From: Antilocapra americana
Taxonomy: Eukaryota > Chordata > Mammalia > Artiodactyla > Antilocapridae
Length of the DNA: 64,000 bases
Direction: 5' to 3'
NCBI GenBank assembly: GCA_007570785.1
Contig: ML664174.1
Span: 5,762,828-5,826,827 of the forward strand
How positions within the stretch are numbered: position 1 is the stretch's first letter; every line of letters begins with the position of its first letter. The position numbers and the translations under genes are program-made. Below are positions 1 to 10,489 of the stretch, piece by piece. The notes below the pieces were generated by a model that saw only the letters and a list, made by a program, of their open reading frames with translations, searched no databases and was not told the origin of the DNA.

Positions 1-1392
1 AGGGTTGGGGTGCAGGGACACCCTGGAGCTGGAGAGCAACATCAAAAAAGTTTGAATTTGTTTCCTTCCCTCCCTGTGCTTTTCCAAACTTCAGTTGCCC
101 TGGCGGCTGCCTGAGCTAGCCGGCACTTCTTCCTTCTTTTCGCGGCTCTTCGGCTCTTTGATCTATTTCTCTTTCTCTTGCTCCCTCCCCCCGCAGGACT
201 TTTTAAATGAACCTCATTGTTGGGAACTGGCTCTCCACTGGGTTCCTGTAATCCGCTCCAGGGGGTGGTTGCTGTTACGGATTCCCGATCCCCCGCAGCT
301 GATCCTAAGGGGCCAACTTTAGAATTTGCACAATGACACCCACATGGGCCGGGAAGCCAACTCCCAGGTCCCCTGCTCACACCCTTTCCAAATCTTGGGT
401 ACAGGTTGGGCAGGTGAATAGAGTCCCATTGGAACAGAGGCCTGCCTGTGGTGCCTCTGCCCCCCCCCCACCTCCCCCACGTCCATTATTGACTGGGAGG
501 AGGCTGGGGGGATTTGGTGCTTTCCTTTTCCTTCCCACCTGCAGCTTTGCGTTAAAGATTAAACACTGGCGCTCTTATCCGAGCCTGCTCTTGCAGCCAG
601 GAGACTAACTGCAAAGGCATCCTCTCAGCGGAGGGGGTGGGGTGCGCAGTGAATGGTGGGAGAGATCACTGGAGAAGGCTCCCCTTCTGGGAGCATGGGA
701 GTTTTGTATTCAGGGATTACATCCCTCTCCCCGTCCCCCCTCCCAATCAGGGATTTCTCCTCCAGCCCCTCCCTCTCCCCCTCCCCTCTCAGCAGCAAGG
801 TAGAGTGAAGGCAGTCTGGAAACCTGTTGCCAAAGCAATAGATCACTTCTGAAGGAGGAAGTTGAGAGTGCTCACGGCCGGGCTGTGAGTCTGTGTGTGT
901 GGGGGGTGGGGGTGGGGTGGGTAGTCAGTTAAGCAGGGACTGATTGAAAGGAGACCTAGTCCATAGTCTCCTGTGGTTTACCTTTTTTTGTTAGGAGGGT
1001 GGGAAGTGAGAGTTTGTGAGTTGTGAGAAATATTTTCAACTGAGGAAGGTGAAGTTGGATTTTCTGGATGAAAGTGGTAGCTTTGGGGACAGGATATGAC
1101 AGTGCATTCCAGGGATCGGCATGGAGTAGGTGCGTGTGTAAAGCAATTTCTCACACAGGCCAGGATTTTTGTGGTTTCTTCTGCCTGGGACCAAAGTAAA
1201 CCCTCTTGGCTGGTAGAATGGGAGAAAGAGGGGGAGGAGGCTTACCAGGGCAGAGGTGGGGATGGTGGGTTTCTTTGAGAGAGACACGGCATTTCTGATT
1301 GTGGAGGGGGCTGCCCTTAGGGGTACCTTTCTTGGGCCTGGTGGATGGCCTTTGTCTCTAACCACAGTCTCTCGACCCTCTTTCCCCTCCAG
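1..1392 (+). other. ZFP36L1: ZFP36L1 intron 1 (3' portion)
   Basis: This stretch lies directly upstream of the coding exon and ends in a good splice acceptor: a pyrimidine-rich tract followed by AG at 1391-1392. The first coding exon (19 codons in human) is not found here, so position 1 already lies inside the intron or within an alternative 5' region. No ruminant SINE is visible. The intron has C-rich tracts (about 466-490, 725-786), a G-quadruplex-prone run (901-921), and an exon-like segment at 197-413 with its own acceptor and donor. It looks like unique, GC-rich promoter-proximal intron sequence. Confidence 0.85.
1370..1392 (+). promoter_or_regulatory. ZFP36L1: Splice acceptor of ZFP36L1 last exon
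   Basis: A CT-rich tract runs into CCCCTCCAG, with AG at 1391-1392. The exon begins GGT AAC AAG ATG, which matches residues G20-N21-K22-M23 of ZFP36L1 in phase 0. This fixes the exon start at 1393 even though the open frame continues upstream into the intron. Confidence 0.9.
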
Positions 1393-2352
1393 GGTAACAA
1401 GATGCTCAACTACAGTACTCCCAGTGCTGGGGGTTGCCTGCTGGACAGGAAGGCGGTGGGCACCCCTGCTGGCGGGGGCTTCCCCCGGAGGCACTCGGTC
1501 ACTCTGCCTAGCTCCAAATTCCATCAGAACCAGCTCCTCAGCAGCCTCAAGGGTGAGCCAGCCCCAGCTCTGAGCTCTCGGGACAGCCGCTTCCGAGACC
1601 GCTCTTTCTCAGAAGGGGGCGAGCGGCTGCTGCCCCCCCAGAAGCAGCCGGGAAGCGGCCAGGTCAACTCCAGCCGCTACAAGACGGAGCTGTGCCGCCC
1701 ATTCGAGGAGAACGGAGCCTGTAAGTACGGCGACAAGTGCCAGTTCGCCCATGGCATCCATGAGCTCCGAAGCCTGACCCGCCACCCCAAGTACAAGACG
1801 GAGCTGTGCCGCACCTTCCACACCATCGGCTTCTGCCCCTACGGGCCCCGCTGCCACTTCATCCATAACGCCGAGGAGCGCCGTGCCCTGGCCGGGGCCC
1901 GGGACCTCTCTGCTGACCGTCCCCGCCTCCAGCATAGCTTTAGCTTTGCTGGGTTCCCCAGTGCCGCTGCCACCGCCGCTGCCACGGGGCTGCTGGACAG
2001 CCCCACATCCATCACCCCACCCCCCATCCTGAGCGCCGATGACCTCCTGGGCTCACCCACCCTCCCCGATGGCACCAGTAACCCCTTCGCCTTCTCCAGC
2101 CAGGAGCTGGCGAGCCTCTTTGCCCCTAGCATGGGGCTGCCCGGGGGCGGCTCCCCGACCACCTTCCTCTTCCGGCCCATGTCTGAGTCCCCTCACATGT
2201 TTGACTCCCCCCCCAGCCCTCAGGATTCTCTCTCGGACCAGGAGGGCTACCTGAGCAGCTCCAGCAGCAGCCACAGTGGCTCAGACTCCCCTACTTTGGA
2301 CAACTCAAGACGCCTGCCCATTTTCAGCAGACTTTCCATCTCAGATGACTAA
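1393..2352 (+). CDS. ZFP36L1: ZFP36L1, last coding exon (5'-partial): CCCH tandem zinc-finger mRNA-decay activator
   Basis: The exon encodes 319 residues. With the 19 residues of exon 1 outside the window this gives 338, the mammalian length. Two CCCH fingers (C-x8-C-x5-C-x3-H) lie at about residues 114-142 (1675-1761) and 152-180 (1789-1875). Each is led by a (R/K)YKTEL motif and they are 18 residues apart, which is diagnostic of the TTP/ZFP36 family. Known kinase sites are present: RRHS (S54), DRSFS (S90/S92) and LQHSFS (S203). The C-terminus ends in the conserved [10 protein letters not shown], the CNOT1-binding tail. The family binds UUAUUUAUU in cytoplasmic mRNAs, recruits CCR4-NOT and promotes decay, restraining growth and inflammatory transcripts. 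14-3-3 binding to the phosphorylated serines inhibits it. The sequence is intact, very close to human as I remember it, and ends at TAA 2350-2352. Paralogs ZFP36 and ZFP36L2 are excluded by the N-terminal MLNYS and central [10 protein letters not shown] segments. Confidence 0.98.
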   Translation, partial: GNKMLNYSTPSAGGCLLDRKAVGTPAGGGFPRRHSVTLPSSKFHQNQLLSSLKGEPAPALSSRDSRFRDRSFSEGGERLLPPQKQPGSGQVNSSRYKTELCRPFEENGACKYGDKCQFAHGIHELRSLTRHPKYKTELCRTFHTIGFCPYGPRCHFIHNAEERRALAGARDLSADRPRLQHSFSFAGFPSAAATAAATGLLDSPTSITPPPILSADDLLGSPTLPDGTSNPFAFSSQELASLFAPSMGLPGGGSPTTFLFRPMSESPHMFDSPPSPQDSLSDQEGYLSSSSSSHSGSDSPTLDNSRRLPIFSRLSISDD

Positions 2353-3778
2353 ACCAGGGTAGGGAGGGACCCCCTGCCTACTCCCCTCCCTCTCCTCCTC
2401 ATGCCTACCCACACCCCCTACCCTTACCTCCCTCCCCATCCGATTCCTGACAAACCCCTACATTAACAAGGTTAAGCTCAACCCCTTCCCCCCAGAACCT
2501 TGGAACACCCCCTCCCTCTCCCCTCTTTACACCCCAGCCCCCAACATAAGGACAAGTCAATTTGTCAGCTTCCTCTGGCTTGAACCCCCTCTATTTTTAT
2601 AGCCCACTTAACCATGCATAACAGACAAGTCCCATATTTGTCAGTAGATGCCTTTTTTTTTTTTTTACCCCCCCAGGCTTCAGCCTTAAGTGCCAAATCA
2701 CAAAAGAAAAAGCAGTAACAGTTTACAGAAGCAACTTAGTGCCTTGTAATCTAACTTTGTCACTGTGACTACATTACCTCTTCAGCGCCAGAGGGCACCC
2801 GTGGGCCTCCCCAGAGCCTCTGCCCAGGGGGAGGGGGAGGTGGGGGGGCATGTAGAACCAGCAGCTCCCTCCACTGGCAACACAATTGCACCTTTCCTTA
2901 ATTTCAGTCTCCCACACACTTCCTCCCTCCCTCTCCCTGGTAGCCCCCACACCCCCCTCGGGAGAGTTGTTGCCAGACTTGGGTTTTTAGGGAAACCTGT
3001 CTTGACATTCAAAACCTTTTTTCTTCCCGACCTGAACCTCTGTTGACTAATCTTGCCTGGGTTCGTGTAGGTCTGCAGGAAGGAAGACTGCAAAAGCGGA
3101 TGAAGATTGTGACATAAGTGGGACTTTGTGATTTAATTTTTTTCTTTTTTAAGTGGGGAGGAAGGGGAAGCTAGATGGACTATGAGAGACTTGATTTTGG
3201 TGCTAAAAAGTTCCCCAGTTCATATGTGACATCTTAAAAAATAACAACAAAAAGAGAGAAAAGCTTAAAAAAAAAACATGTAAGGGGTGAGCAGTTAATG
3301 GTATTCATTCCACATACAGTATCTGTGTAAAACGATTTCCTGTAGAAGTAGCTTTAATGGTTTTTGCTCTAGAATACCGTAGGTCTATCCTTAGAGCACT
3401 CACGCCATGCTTTTTTCCCTGGGTTTTAAACTTCATATAACTTTCAGAAATTGGAGAGCAAAAATTTTGCTTGTCACTGCACATCAATATAAAAAAGCTT
3501 ATTTAACTTATCAAAACGTATTTATTGCCAAACTATGCTTTTTTTTTGTTAATTTTGTTCATATTTATCGGGATGACAAATCCATAGAATATATTCTTTT
3601 ATGTTAAATTATGATCTTCATATTAATCTTAAAATTTTGTGACGTGTCTTTTTCCTTTTTTTCCACAGTTTTAATATATTATTCTTCAACGACATTTTTT
3701 GTAACTTTACACTTTTTTTGGTTATTTTATTTTAAAAAAATGAAAAATTAATTTAAAAAAATGCAAAAAACTGTTGGA

Positions 3779-3787
3779 TTATTTATT
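3779..3787 (+). promoter_or_regulatory. ZFP36L1: AU-rich element nonamer TTATTTATT
   Basis: This is a perfect match to the UUAUUUAUU element bound by tandem CCCH proteins. It lies in the gene's own 3'UTR, with further ATTTA pentamers 210-280 nt upstream and an overlapping pair near the poly(A) signal. It is consistent with known auto- and cross-regulation within the ZFP36 family. Confidence 0.7.
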
Positions 3788-4184
3788 TTAGAAATTTCCC
3801 CCCTTTGTGTTGGACTGCAAATTGAGTTTCTTTCTCTTTTGGCCTTTCACAACTAGGACTGAGAATGTATGTAAAAGTTCTGTGACAGTACAGAAGGAAA
3901 ACAACTTTTTATGTATAGCTTCTAAAAGGGAGAAAAAAAAAAAAGAAACCCTTTGACTTCCACGTGCCCATCTCAAGACATTCCGATTACAGATTTGAGG
4001 TTCTGGATTCCAGGTTTTGGAGTTTTCCAATGTTAATACAAACAGAACTGGCACACCACACATTAAGATGAATGTAATTATTATTCCTCTTGCTGGTCAC
4101 TACCGTCGCTTTCTATTTCTCTTTCTTTGTGTGAATTTATTTAAAAAAAAACTTTTTGTAACGACTATTTGCAGTTTAAAAATC

Positions 4185-4190
4185 AATAAA
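4185..4190 (+). promoter_or_regulatory. ZFP36L1: Poly(A) signal AATAAA of ZFP36L1
   Basis: A canonical hexamer lies 1.83 kb after the stop codon. It is followed by an A/C cleavage context around 4203-4211 and a GU-rich downstream element (about 4213-4255, rich in TGGTTTG and TTGGTTTT). It is the only AATAAA in the 3'UTR, so a single main 3' end is expected. Confidence 0.85.
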
Positions 4191-4212
4191 CCCATTTTTT
4201 TCAAGAAACACT

Positions 4213-4635
4213 GATGGTGAAGCTGGTTTGCTCGCTTTGGTTTTACTGTGCCTGTAGGCTTGTCCTTTGTGGATGAGGAGGTGCTGGGGGAGGTGGGGGG
4301 AAGGGCACTGGTTGATTTCTTCTAGTCTTTAACAGCTAAACCAGGGGCTGGTTCCTTTTGTTGGGGTTGGAAGTCTGCTCAGCTTAGAGGGGATGGTGTG
4401 GGGGTTGATTGCAAAGTAGCCTGTATTTGTGTTAACCTGCCCAGTTGTTGGTTGTTGACAAGGGGCCAGCCTTACCCACCCTTGTAGCCTCAAAGGTTCT
4501 TCTGGAGACCTGAGGCATGAGGGCTTCCAGTCTTCCCTGCTTAGTCTGTGGTCGTAATGTTGTGGGATGAAGAAGGGGATGTAGCACATGGCACTCCAGC
4601 AAACCTGGAGATTTTTTTATTTGGGTGCTTCCAGG
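4213..4635. other. Immediate 3' flank of ZFP36L1, unique sequence
   Basis: No repeat family or coding signal is recognised. It holds the GU-rich poly(A) downstream element and the G-rich tract described separately. Confidence 0.6.
4285..4306 (+). terminator. G-rich putative pause element downstream of the poly(A) site
   Basis: A run of GGGGG, AGGT, GGGGGG, AA, GGG lies about 85-100 nt past the cleavage site. G-rich MAZ-like tracts at this distance are known to slow polymerase II and aid 3'-end formation. That role here is inferred from position and composition only. Confidence 0.35.
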
Positions 4636-4753
4636 TTTTTTTTTTTGGCTGTGCCACCTGGCACATGAATCTTAGTTCCTAGACTAGGGATCAAACCCAC
4701 ACCCATGCATTGGGAGTGTGGAGTCCTAATCACTGAACAGCCAGGGAATTCCC
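4636..4753 (-). mobile_element. CHR-type tRNA-derived SINE
   Basis: Read on the minus strand it begins with the typical GGGAATTCCCTGGCTG head and ends in an A-tract, seen here as a T run at 4636-4646. The A/B-box-like tRNA-Glu region is degraded. It belongs to the cetartiodactyl CHR/SINE2 group. Confidence 0.75.
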
Positions 4754-5247
4754 TCTAGGTTTGTTTTTCCCCCGCAGGAGATGGACCTGAAGCCCTAGCC
4801 TCTTAACACTTGTATGGGGTGGGTATGATGAACCACTGCAGACTCATGGGCTTTCAGGATGGTGAGGGGCTCAGTCACAGGGCACTAGGGGCAAAAGTAG
4901 TTTCATTTGGATTCAAGGTATACTTCTATATTTGGAAGACTGTTAAAGGGAAGAGGCAGGAAGATGGCCAGTGTAACGGGAAGTCATCAGTTCTCACCAT
5001 CTTAGTCTTGGTTGCATTTCTGATGCCATGCAGGATAGGCATGCAGGATGGTCATCTTGGGAAGGCTGAGGCCTTGGCTAGAGGAACCTCAGCCAGGGTC
5101 AGATGGCCACTTAGAGGGGATGTTCTGCCTGCCAGAGAGAGGCTGCGTCCTGAAATCTCAGGCTGGTTCTTGGGAGGATTTCTTTCTGAGGAGGCAGGGA
5201 TATCTGAGGCTAGGCTGCCTTCAGTTCCTTGCATTCAGTAAGTTTTG
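4754..5247. other. Unique intergenic sequence
   Basis: Nothing recognisable: no repeat, RNA gene or exon with convincing splice sites. Confidence 0.5.
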
Positions 5248-5447
5248 GGGTTGTAGTGATTGCTCAGTCACTTAGTCGTGTCTGACTCTGCGACCCCATG
5301 GACTGCAGCATGCTGGGCTTCCCTGTCCTTTGCCATCTTCTGGAGCTTGCTCAAACTCATGTCCATTGAGTCAATGATGCCATCCTATCATCTTAACCTC
5401 TGTTGCCCTCTTCTCCTCCTGCCCTCAATCTTTCCTAGCATTCAGGG
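5248..5447 (-). mobile_element. BovB (RTE) LINE 3' end, 5'-truncated
   Basis: The plus strand shows the reverse complement of the BovB 3' tail (CGACCCCATGGACTGCAGCA, then the TCCATTGAGTCA block). Only about 200 bp of the 3' end is present, the usual RTE 5' truncation. Confidence 0.85.
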
Positions 5448-6624
5448 AGTTTTAGGGAGTAAGCTAAATTTCCGCTGGGACTCCACTGGGCCTCTCCCAA
5501 GGCAGACAGGTCTGCGGCAGACAACAGCTGGCGCAGGGCTGTCCTTGAGGTGGGGCAGACCTACCTTAGGCATCCTGTGATTTTGTTCCCTGGGCAATAG
5601 GTGCCTGCTGGGGGACAGGGCCAGGAGGTAGAAAAAAGGGACTATTACCTCTTCCAGGGCAAGGGCTGCTGGTGGAAGAAGGAGGAAATTCAGGCTTTCT
5701 GGGGTCTGGAGTAAACCTAGGCCTCCTGTCCCTTGCAGAGGAAATGAATACATGTATATGTGTGTGGTGTGTGGTGGGTGGTGATGGTGGTGTGACAGAA
5801 TGTGAGTTTCCTCTCTGACTAAAAGCAAAAAGATATATAATTATGTATCTTGAGCTGGTTTACTATAGGCACAGATGAGCATATGGCACATATTTTTTAA
5901 TTCCCCAGTTCATGGAGCACTGGTTGGGGGCTGAGAATACCCACTGGCCAGCCCAAAATTTCCTCCACTGGAGTCAGTCCCCTGGGTGATGCCAAAGATG
6001 GAAGCATTGATTCCCACAGATCCTGGAGTGTAGGCACGGGCTGTAAAGGTGAGGGGAGGTTCCCTCTGGCCTGGGGAAAATTTCTGTCCCCAAAACTTGA
6101 CTCTTAACTTCAGTGTCTCCATGGGAAACTCACACAGGCTGGACTTAGGCCCACTCAGGCCCAAACATAATTACCTCAAGAACCTGATTTTCTACCATAT
6201 ATACTTAAAGGTAGACGAGATACCAAAGTCCAAAGCTACTTGGGAAGTGAACTAGCAGAATCTTTTCAGGCCCATTCTTTTTCCGGGATATTAGGTGATA
6301 AAAGGCCTCAAGCAGCCCTAGTCCTGTGCTCTGGGCTAGCAGGGAGTCCAGGGAAGTGTGAGCCCAGAGCTAGCAGGGAACCTCCCTGAGCCCCTCTATG
6401 GCCAGAGAAGATAAGAGTCCTGCAGAGAGAGCGGGAAGTAAGGCCTCCAGAGAGGGAGGTGGGGCCGGAAAGGCCCGGCCTGCCTTTGTCAGCCAGCTTC
6501 CTGGGCCAAGAGGCCTACTTCCTCACCTCCTGCCCTGGAACTCGGGGTGTCTCTGTTTTGGGGGTCTTTGCAAGGTCTGTCCTAGCTGGGCAGGCCTCCA
6601 TGGCTGTTGGCCCTGCAACTCATT
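5448..6624. other. Unique intergenic sequence with a GT-rich tract
   Basis: There is a short TG/GGTGG low-complexity run at about 5755-5800. No exon or repeat family is otherwise recognised. Confidence 0.5.
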
Positions 6625-6816
6625 TTGTTGTTGTTAAGTTGCTCAGTTGTGTCCAGCTCTTTGCAACCCCATGAACTGCAGCACGCCAGGCTTCCCTGTC
6701 CTTCACTATCTCCGAAAGCTTGCTCAAACTCATGTCCATTGAGTCAGTGATGCCATCCAACCATCTCATTCTCCGTTGCTCTCTTTTCCTCCTGTCCTCA
6801 ATCTTTCCCAGCATCA
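6625..6816 (-). mobile_element. BovB LINE 3' end, 5'-truncated
   Basis: The minus-strand reading gives the BovB C-terminal frame ([16 protein letters not shown]) running into the 3' tail. The copy is about 190 bp and ends with TTGTTGTTGTTAAG repeats typical of RTE tails. Confidence 0.88.
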
Positions 6817-7129
6817 GGTCTGCAACTCACGGTCCGGCTTTTGGTTAAATTTCTTCCCTTGGAGCAGCTCAAAGACATGAGCTCTTTTGGCCGCTGAGCA
6901 ATGATTTACCTTTTTAGGCCTTGGAGCCTCACTTGTGGGGAGGAGTTTGGGAGCCTGCTCTACCTCAGTGTTACCCTGGTGAAAGGAGGACCTTCGCGAG
7001 GAATGTGGAGGCAAACGTGAGATGGGTTTGCAGTTAAGTGAATCATAACAAAGCACTGGTTGTGGGCAGACATGGTCATGGCAGGAAGATGTTTCTATGG
7101 CGTGGAGGCTGGAGCCCTTCAATTTGAGT
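6817..7129. other. Unique intergenic sequence
   Basis: Nothing recognisable. Confidence 0.45.
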
Positions 7130-7265
7130 TCAACTCCCAGCTCTACTTAGGCCAGTTTGTGCCTTGGGTGAATGATTCCACCTTGATTTTTCCATCTTTA
7201 TCTTGAGGGTGACTGTGCGGATTAAGTCAACCACACCAATGATGGTGCTCCATCAGAGCCAGGTA
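7130..7265 (+). mobile_element. MIR SINE, degraded
   Basis: The order of MIR landmarks is kept (CCCAGCTCTAC, then CTTGGGTGAATGA, then CCATCTTTATCTTGAGGGTGA), with many substitutions. Confidence 0.55.
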
Positions 7266-7284
7266 GTCTGAGAACTTTGTGTAT

Positions 7285-7420
7285 ATTAACTCATTAAATG
7301 CTCATAGTGACCGCTCAGAGGAAGTTCAATGCTACCACGATTTTACAGATGGAGAATTTGGGGTGCAGAGAAGTTCCCTCATTTGTCACATGGTTAGAAG
7401 TGTCAGGATTTGAACACAAT
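7285..7420 (-). mobile_element. MIR SINE, degraded
   Basis: The reverse-strand MIR core is visible as TTTTACAGATGGAGAATTTGG followed by a degenerate GTCACATGGTTAG block. Confidence 0.6.
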
Positions 7421-8562
7421 TAGGCCAGCTCCATGCCTGCATTTCACTACCATGTCTTAGACCGGCACACTGAATGCTTTTGGCATAGTCCCCAGCACAT
7501 AGTAACTGCAGATTGATGGTATTAATTCCTCTCTCCCTTGGCTTTTGTGGAAATTTTGCAGGGGCATGAGAGGTGACCAGTTGGATTAGATGACTCTGCA
7601 CACACCCCCTCCACTGGGTGTCATGATCTCATGTCCCACGGAGCCCTGGATTGGAGTATTTGGAGGACGGTGCCCAGGAGGAGGGGCAGGCCACCGCCTT
7701 GGACTTTCCCCTTCTTTGCCTGTCATGGGGTGGCTTCTGTTAATGACTGACAGAGCAAAGGGTGCCTGGGGCTGCCTCAAGAGTTGGCCTTGTGCCCTTC
7801 TTCCCCCAGGGTCTCCCTCCCTGCACGTAACCAATCATTTAATCACATCTGGCTGGATGGACCCGAATGCTACCTGAGTTCAGGAGGCGGGGACAGCGGT
7901 GACCAGCCATGCCCCTTCCCTCTCCTTGCAGGCAGCCCCCCTCAGGCCGGCCTCTGCCAGCAAACAAGGATTCAGAGAGGTGGGAAGCAAGGTGAAATCT
8001 TGGCCTTTCCTTGGGGTCAGATTAGCACCGGAGGGCCCGAGGATGACCCACCTCTTGGTGGATAAAGCTTGGCCTACAGGGAAACCTCCTGGCCCAAGGA
8101 CTTATGATACTTCTCTAGGAGTCTTGAAGGGTTATATCTGAGTTACCACTGTGGGAAATTAGTCTCTGAGGAAATAGGGCACAGGGGCTGCCCACATGCC
8201 AGGTTGGGATCTCTCCGCTTGCCCACGAGAGCCAGTTGTTGATCGGGGGCCAAGGTTGCCTCCACCACACTTAGGCTGTGTGCAGTTCTTTCGACATATT
8301 GGCAGAGGCTGGGTCTCAAGGTACAGGGCTGAGAGTGACGACTGTACCTGGGCTATCAGGGGGATAGTGAAAAATAAATATTGGCAATGGCCAAAGCAGA
8401 GGCAATTTTCTCAGCACCGGAAGCCAGTCAGGTAGCTGTCCCTGACTCCCAATAGTCAGCTACTTCGGGGAGAAGGAGCTCATGACCATGTGGGACAGAG
8501 TTCATTTCTGCCCACCCCAGCACTGCAGGAGAGAGGGAGGTCTGTTGCCCAGGTAACGGGTT
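7421..8562. other. Unique intergenic sequence
   Basis: No coding, RNA or repeat signal is recognised across about 1.1 kb. Confidence 0.5.
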
Positions 8563-9100
8563 AATTTTAGAGTCAGGAGTCTGGATTCAAATTCCTGCTT
8601 GGAGTCAACTGCACTCTGAGACTTCAGGCTAAAAACTTAGGTAAGCAGCTCAAGGGCCCCACTTTCCTCATTTGCAAAATTGGATTATGATGATAATGAT
8701 GAGGACAAACACCTAATTCAATGGATAAACTGTAGCAGAGGCACACAATAGAATATTATATAGCGATATAAAAGGATAAATGACATGTATATACACAACA
8801 ACTTGGGTGAGCTGCAAAAACAGAAAGCTGAATGAAAGAAGCCTGCCACAAAAGAGCACATTTTATCTGAGTTCATGTGTAAGAAGTTCATAAGCAGGCA
8901 AAACTGCCGTACACTGAGAGATTTGATTAAAAGAACACATGAAAGTTCACTGAACTGCATCCTGAAGACGTCTGCCCTTTACTGCATGCAAGCTACACCT
9001 CAAGAAAGAAATAGCTATTGTGAATATTAAAAAATACATATAAGAAAAAAAATAAATTCAGTACCTGGCCCATTATAGGCGTTTAATACATTGTGGTTAT
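8563..9100 (+). mobile_element. MIR split by an old L1 3' fragment
   Basis: MIR 5' and core sequence (8563-8721, including CCTCATTTGCAAAATTGG) is followed by an old L1 3' end (about 8722-9040: AATGGATAAAC, GAATATTATATAG, AAGAAGCC, AGCTACACCTC). The MIR tail then resumes at about 9047-9100 (CAGTACCTGGCCCATTATAGG). The order shows L1 insertion into a pre-existing MIR. Confidence 0.65.
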
Positions 9101-10044
9101 TTGATTTTTTTTTTTTTTTTTTAAATAGCAACAACTTGAAATCTTCAGGTGCTGTTCTCATCCTCTTTTTATAGAAGGAGGTAATGTAATGGGCCCAGAA
9201 CAGGTGAGTAACCTGCCCAGGTGAGGTGGGCTTTGAGTTTGGCAGATCAGTTTTCAAGTCTACACAGGTGCCAATGACTCAAATGCAGCCCTTGGTACAC
9301 AGGTGATGTTTCTTCAGTAAAGCTAAATATATGGTAATCCACACTTGGGCAAGTGGGCTAATACCTAAATGTGGTCATCTGTGTTAGAAAAGTTGCTCTT
9401 TGCAGACTCAAAGAAAATCTCCGTTAGCTGGCTAAGGCCTTCCAGGTTTTGTGTGAGGTTGAAGGAAGCCTAGCTGGGGCCTGGCTGGGTTCTGAGGGGC
9501 TGGAGAGAGGAAAGTTTAGCGGAGGAGACCAGCATCCAGGGTCCATGGTCCAGGGACTCGCCAGCGGGGCCTGACTGTCTCCACCCTTCTCTTCCTAAGG
9601 CTGGCGGGGGTTGTGAGGCCTCCATGGGCCAGGCCCAGGCTGTCTTCCCAGGTCCTCAGGCTCAAGAGGGCACAGAAGCCTCATGTGGCTGTTATGGTAC
9701 CACCTCTGTAATCTGTTCCATTTAACTCTTTTGGGAAGTGGTTCCAGCAGCCAGACTCTGGGAAAATGTTCTCGAATTCTGGCAGAGGAAGACAGCCAGC
9801 ACAGCTAGTAGATGTGGCCACCCCAAGGCTCTGGGGGTGGGTGCTTAAAGGGCTGACCTGCAAAGGCAGTGTGTGCAGACAGCAGCCTCGTGCTCCAGGA
9901 AGGGCCCATGGGCTTGGGCTCGGACATGAGCAGGGCTGAACGGAAGGAGATGCTCCTTCTGGTGTGCCAGCTAGTGCCTCGCTACATTTTACACACCAGG
10001 CATCTTACTTGCTTTCCTCTCGTTCCAGTCCTGTCAGCCAGGAG
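9101..10044. other. Unique intergenic sequence
   Basis: A poly-T run lies at about 9105-9122. The rest shows no recognised repeat or coding signal. Confidence 0.45.
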
Positions 10045-10195
10045 CCTGGGTTTGTGACTCTGCTCAGTCACATCCCAGCTGTGTGACCTTAGGCTAGTCA
10101 CTTAACCCCTCTGAGACTTGTTTTCTTCCTGTAAACAGGGACACCCTGGCCACTTTCTAGGGCTGTGTTGAGGATCAGGTGAGATGGAGGCAAAG
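10045..10195 (+). mobile_element. MIR SINE
   Basis: Well-preserved MIR landmarks: CCCAGCTGTGTGACCTTAGG, CTAGTCACTTAACCCCTCTG and a GTTGAGGATCAGGTGAGATG tail. Confidence 0.85.
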
Positions 10196-10489
10196 GAGCT
10201 TCAGGAGTGAAAAGACCCTGGACATAGGTGGTTTTAAGAGTGTGGGAACAGTATGTAGCCCTTGGGGGGAAAAAGCCCTTCTCCAGAGATGTTTTAGTGT
10301 CATTACCTGGCATGCTTTCCTGCCTTGGCCCACCCTCTGGATTTTCTGTCTCAGACTCACATGTCGTGTGTATGTTGTCAGTGATTCGTTAAAATTTACA
10401 TGAAAAAACCCACACAATTCAGATTACACACAACTCAGACTTACCAAGCATGCTCTGGGCCCAGCCTCTGTCACGTGGTCCCATCTGAC

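Larger units (their letters stand above)
2353..4205 (+). other. ZFP36L1: ZFP36L1 3'UTR
   Basis: The roughly 1.85-kb 3'UTR is continuous with the stop codon and free of transposons. Its first half is C-rich and includes a G-quadruplex-prone run at 2827-2848. Its second half is strongly AU-rich. ATTTA pentamers start at 3131, 3501, 3520, 3563, 3781, 4135 and 4139. Full TTP-type nonamers UUAUUUA(U/A)(U/A) occur at 3779-3787 and 4137-4145. The exact cleavage site is inferred from the AATAAA at 4185. Confidence 0.85.

Noticed and set aside
42..380. Basic minus-strand frame with an SKRKRNRSKSRRAAKRRKK segment
   Set aside because: The basic run is the antisense of a CT-rich splice-acceptor-like tract in ZFP36L1 intron 1, not a nuclear localisation signal of a real protein.
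1609..2274. Several long frames antisense or frame-shifted to the ZFP36L1 exon
   Set aside because: Shadow frames of a GC-rich true coding exon. The CCCH protein frame explains the conservation.
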